Shown here: positions 60,676 through 64,000 of the stretch, piece after piece | Numbering within the stretch: the first letter of the stretch is position 1 | How the letters are laid out: each line of letters begins with the position of its first letter | NCBI GenBank assembly: GCA_964247055.1 | Contig: OZ176055.1 | Location: forward strand, 2,790,001-2,854,000 | Direction of reading: 5' to 3' | Source of the DNA: Paragordius varius | Taxonomy: Eukaryota; Nematomorpha | DNA length: 64,000 nucleotides | The notes under the pieces: model-generated | Seen by the model: the letters and a program-made list of their open reading frames with translations, nothing else | Database searches by the model: none | Told to the model about the DNA's origin: nothing | Program-made: the position numbers and the translations under genes

Positions 60676-62510
60676 GCGATAATGTTAATAAAATATAATG
60701 AAAAAAAACAGATTTCAGATGATACGATTGATTGGATTGATGATGTGATTTTGTATAATCCTCTATACACTGTTAATGCGTGTCCGTAAAAAATTAATAA
60801 TTAAAGAGGGTGCAAGAAATAAAAAACGTGACTTTGGACAAAAATCAAAATTAGGATATGCTCAGACGGAGAGTTTTTCACAAATAAATAGGCTTAACCT
60901 TTTGAACTCAATAGCAAGTTCAATTAATTTAAAAAAAAATTGTAAGAAAAATAAAAAAAATTTTAGTCAAAAATTAGTTTTAAACTAAATCCATCACCAT
61001 TGGTGTAGAAATATGCTAGTCGAAGACCGTTATATTTTATAAAACAAAATTTTGCTGCTGGAATATCCGTTAAAAACATGTAGCAACAATCTAAAAAAAT
61101 CTGTGAAATGGAAAGCAAAAACAAGCCTTGTTTCGTAGAAGGACACTACTATTTTGATTATTGTGCTATGTTTCGTTTAAAGCTATGAAACTACACTCTA
61201 TAATTAAAAAAATGCAGAGCTGAATATAAGCGTCCTTTTATAGTATTTGCTAGAAAGGCACTAAAAGGTGTTAAAAAGCTACTATCTATCGTTGGTATAT
61301 TATAAAAACCATATTATTTTTCTTAAAATTTTTTGCAATGCACAAAACAATGTTTTTTTTCAATAATATTGATTTTGGCAGACCATATATTTATATTATT
61401 TATTCAGTAAAAATGTGTAATTTTGAAAGTTACTGCAAAACGGTTGCGTTTTACTAGACTCCTCTATATAGAGAAGACAGGCCAATTTTAATTTGATTCT
61501 CAAGGATAAACGTATATATAACATAAATTTTAGCTCTTAATTAAGGTGTGATTTAAAAATATGTCTAGGCTATATCTTGAATTTAGATAGAATTCATAAT
61601 TTAAAAATTGATATTTGATATGATTTTTTTAGAAATTTAAGATATCAATAAGAGATTAATATATACAGTAGCGTATGGCATAAAAAATTATCAGTCCATA
61701 AAAGAATAATTCTTTTTTTTAAAAAACAAGGGGATATTATGGATATGTGTATACAGCTAGGCTTGTTTTTTTGAAAGAAACATTTTTTTTATTCTTTTAT
61801 GGACTAATAATATTTTATGCCATACTCTACTGTATATATATAAATACGAAGCTGAGAACTATTTTCTTGCTAATCTCCGATTAAAAATAATCTTTCTTGT
61901 TATAGTTTGGAAACAAATTAAAGGGGTGTCTTGATTCCCATCAAATTTTAACCAACATTTCAACTTAAAATATATTTTTTAATTATAACGTTTCTTTCAA
62001 TTAATTCATGTTGAATGTAAAAATCCTAAAATATAAAAAATATTGGTAAAAAATAAGTTATTTTATTAAAAGTAATATCATAATTAGAAATCTAATTTGC
62101 ATAATAGTATATCCAAAAAATATTCTCCACATAAATTTTTACTAATAATTTATTGGGTTTCGAGAGTCTGGGGTGAAGGGAAGACCAAAGTTCAAAATAA
62201 ACAGTAATGGAATTTTAATAAGGTTGCAAGATAATTTTTATGACTATAGTTTTTCGATAAGTAAAAAGTAATAAAGTTCATACATTTTATAAAAAAAAGA
62301 AAGGATAATAAATTGAAAGAATCCAAAATTTTTATAATTTATTTATGCTGTTAAAATAAAAAAATTTCAAGAAATTTCGATTTTAGCCTTAGTCTAGACA
62401 GAAAACATTTTTACCATAACAAATATATAATGTGACATAAGAAATCATATTAATAGAAATAAAAATATAAGTTGAAATCAAAAATTACCTTGTTTCATAG
62501 CTGATGTCAT
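54020..62510 (-). CDS. Stathmin, short cytosolic-type isoform from an upstream first exon
   Basis: An alternative first coding exon lies at 62489-62510: MTSAMKQ followed by one base and a gtaatt donor. Joined to the common exons 56156-56402 through 54020-54127 it gives 894 nt, 297 residues, beginning MTSAMKQEFKSSASGKALAF. This aligns with the start of the cytosolic stathmin 1 ([20 protein letters not shown]). It lacks the cysteine motif. The shared body and the two phase-1 first exons suggest two promoters: one upstream of 62.5 kb, one near 60.7 kb. The 7-codon exon is short, so the call rests on phase, donor and alignment. Confidence 0.6.
58781..58823. repeat. TA microsatellite in stathmin intron
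   Basis: About 43 bp of almost pure TA within the 3.5-kb intron between the long first exon and the shared second exon. The rest of that intron (56403-59900) shows nothing recognisable. Confidence 0.85.
61666..61832. mobile_element. Short TA-flanked MITE in stathmin 5' intron
   Basis: CAGTAGCGTATGGCATAAAA at the left mirrors TTTTATGCCATACTCTACTG at the right, with TA on both sides. Further inside, AGTCCATAAAAGAAT mirrors ATTCTTTTATGGACT. About 167 bp. A central block (GGATATTATGGATATGTG) is similar to 11510-11530 in a GPN1 intron. Confidence 0.8.
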
Positions 62511-62992
62511 TGGTCGTGTAGTATTGTATAATAAACACACACAAAACAATAGAATTTAAAAATTTAAATCGTAACTAACACAACCACAAATGTATTTATT
62601 TAAATTATAAATAATAAAATTAAAACATAAAAACATTTATTTATTTATTATCTCATAAACATAAATTACAATAAAATATTATTTTATGTTACTTGAAACA
62701 TTACAATTGTGTTACACAATAAATAAACATAAATGTGTGAGATGGGGTATATAATTATAAAAGTATATAAATATTTTTTATGGATAAGTATTAAAAGCTA
62801 CTATGGTACAGTTATTGTTATCTAATAAACTAATTTAAGCAGGGGTCTCACCCCACAAAAAAAGAGGAGATAAAAGCTGATTAAAAAATGCAAAGGATAT
62901 AATATAAAAAATATTTAAAGCAATGATATAGGGTTAAATGTGTATATTTAAGGTATGAGACGAATGTAAAACGCGCATTTTATTTATCTAAA

Positions 62993-63133
62993 TTATTCTT
63001 CGCCAGAATAACTAACATCTCCATCTCCATTCACAACCGAATCCGATTTATTGGCTGAAGGACTTTTAGCATCCATTTCAGCTCGGATTTTGGAACGTGC
63101 TTCCTTCTTAAAATCCAATTTATAGGATTGAAT
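62993..63133 (-). CDS. Tau/MAP2/MAP4-type protein, last exon
   Basis: Exon starts after a ttttttatcag acceptor in phase 0 and codes IQSYKLDFKKEARSKIRAEM, then a Ser/Asp/Gly-rich tail ending VSYSGEE before TAA; 46 residues. The K-L-D-F-K-x-x-A-x-S-K-I signature is the end of a microtubule-binding repeat of the tau/MAP2/MAP4 family (compare KLDFKDRVQSKIGSLDN in tau). These proteins bind along and stabilise microtubules. The other repeats must lie beyond the right edge. Assignment rests on this one repeat end. The ATG-like start further upstream is intronic, so I place the exon start at the acceptor. Confidence 0.65.
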   Translation of the reverse strand: MQSYKLDFKKEARSKIRAEMDAKSPSANKSDSVVNGDGDVSYSGEE

Positions 63134-64000
63134 CTGATAAAAAAATGCATTTAAACTAAATTTTGATATAGTTAAAACCACATTTTATCATGTACAAGGT
63201 ACAGCAAAAAAATCTTTTACGCTTTAAAATCATAACCGTCACCATCTACATAAAAATGCAAAAAATTATCTTTGTTCGACGTAAAACATATTTACCTAAT
63301 CTGCCCCATTATTACATAAAATATGATAGAAAAGGATATTTTTCACAAACAGAAATGGGTCAACTCATTTAATATTCAAAAGAAAAAGTAGATGATTAAA
63401 TAAAAAAGTTTAACAAAGAAAAATACGGTTTGATATGAATTTTAGAAAATAATTTTTAAACATTTTTCATTCGTGAAAAAAATGGGCTTAAAAGCTTTTG
63501 CATAGAGTTGTAAATTTCTATTTAAAGATTGAAATCTTACATTTATTTGCCCGTAACGCATTAGCCTAACAACTAAGAAGAGATTTTTTAAAAAATATAA
63601 ATTTAGTCACCCACTTTGATTTTTATTAAGGATATTTCTATAATTAATAAGATATTGATTTATAAATTAATTTGTTAATTTTTGCAACATGATGGTATTT
63701 CTAAAAATATAAAAAATACGGATCTGTTAAACAATACAAAAAGATTTAATAATAATAAAAAAAATTTATCTAATATTTCATATGTGCAATAATTTCCAAT
63801 TAATAATAAAAACACAATCTTTTCGTTTTTTATTAACTAATTACTGTATAATTCAATACAAAATGCTAGCATCTTAATTAATGCCAATTTACAGCAAAGG
63901 GCAATATTATTGGAAATATATTTTTGCATATTCTTTCGTTTAGCCAATAATATTTCGCTTTGCTGTAAACGTTATCTGGCAAGAGTCAATGAAAAACTAA
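63134..64000. other. Intron of the tau-like gene, with palindromic MITE remnant
   Basis: No coding signal on either strand. At about 63868-63985 a copy of the palindromic MITE family is visible: CAGCAAAGGGCAATATTATT mirrors AATAATATTTCGCTTTGCTG. Confidence 0.5.

Noticed and set aside
63190-63372. 60-codon plus-strand frame next to the tau-like exon
   Set aside because: No motif, no splice context and lies in the presumed intron; consistent with chance in AT-rich DNA.

Overview
The window is about three-quarters A+T by eye. Its genes are metazoan, spliced with canonical GT-AG introns, and sit in a dense layer of DNA transposons. The gene set (GH35 beta-galactosidase, CYP3-clan-like cytochrome P450, GPN1 GTPase, essential myosin light chain, stathmin/SCG10, tau/MAP2/MAP4-type repeat protein) points to a bilaterian invertebrate; the sequence alone does not let me name the phylum. 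I saw no LTR retroelements, Polintons, CRISPR arrays, rRNA or convincing tRNA genes.

Layout: 161-816 (+) is the 3' end of a beta-galactosidase gene. 1762-6986 (-) is a complete five-exon P450 gene whose second intron carries a dead 2.2-kb hAT element, with a MITE starting 11 bp after its stop codon. 7543-8744 is a short hAT element with a Helitron fragment inside it. 10452-12855 (+) is a complete six-exon GPN1 gene with a 24-nt first intron. From 13 to 32 kb there is no gene I can name: MITEs, small hATs, a 1-kb imperfect palindrome, a dispersed repeat whose ends carry GGGGTATC, and several minus-strand candidate exons (transmembrane and perhaps FN3-like) that I could not assign. 32.2-32.6 kb holds a perfect 94-bp inverted repeat, and 32.77-36.10 kb a broken BED-finger hAT transposon. 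37.6-43.4 kb is a head-to-tail Helitron array split by a 1.1-kb inverted-repeat element. 45.3-46.8 kb (-) is an essential myosin light chain gene, followed by an orphan low-complexity exon (48.55-49.33 kb) and a lone reverse Helitron (50.88-52.31 kb). 54.0-62.5 kb (-) is a stathmin gene with two apparent alternative first exons. The window ends in the last exon of a tau-like gene (62.99-63.13 kb, -).

Most exon junctions of the P450, GPN1, myosin light chain and stathmin genes were set by hand from splice consensus, phase continuity and family similarity. For P450 (608 codons), GPN1 (273) and stathmin (548 or 297) the exon lengths sum exactly to an open frame. Stathmin and the tau-like gene lie head to tail, about 0.48 kb between coding ends, which places a microtubule destabiliser next to a microtubule binder.
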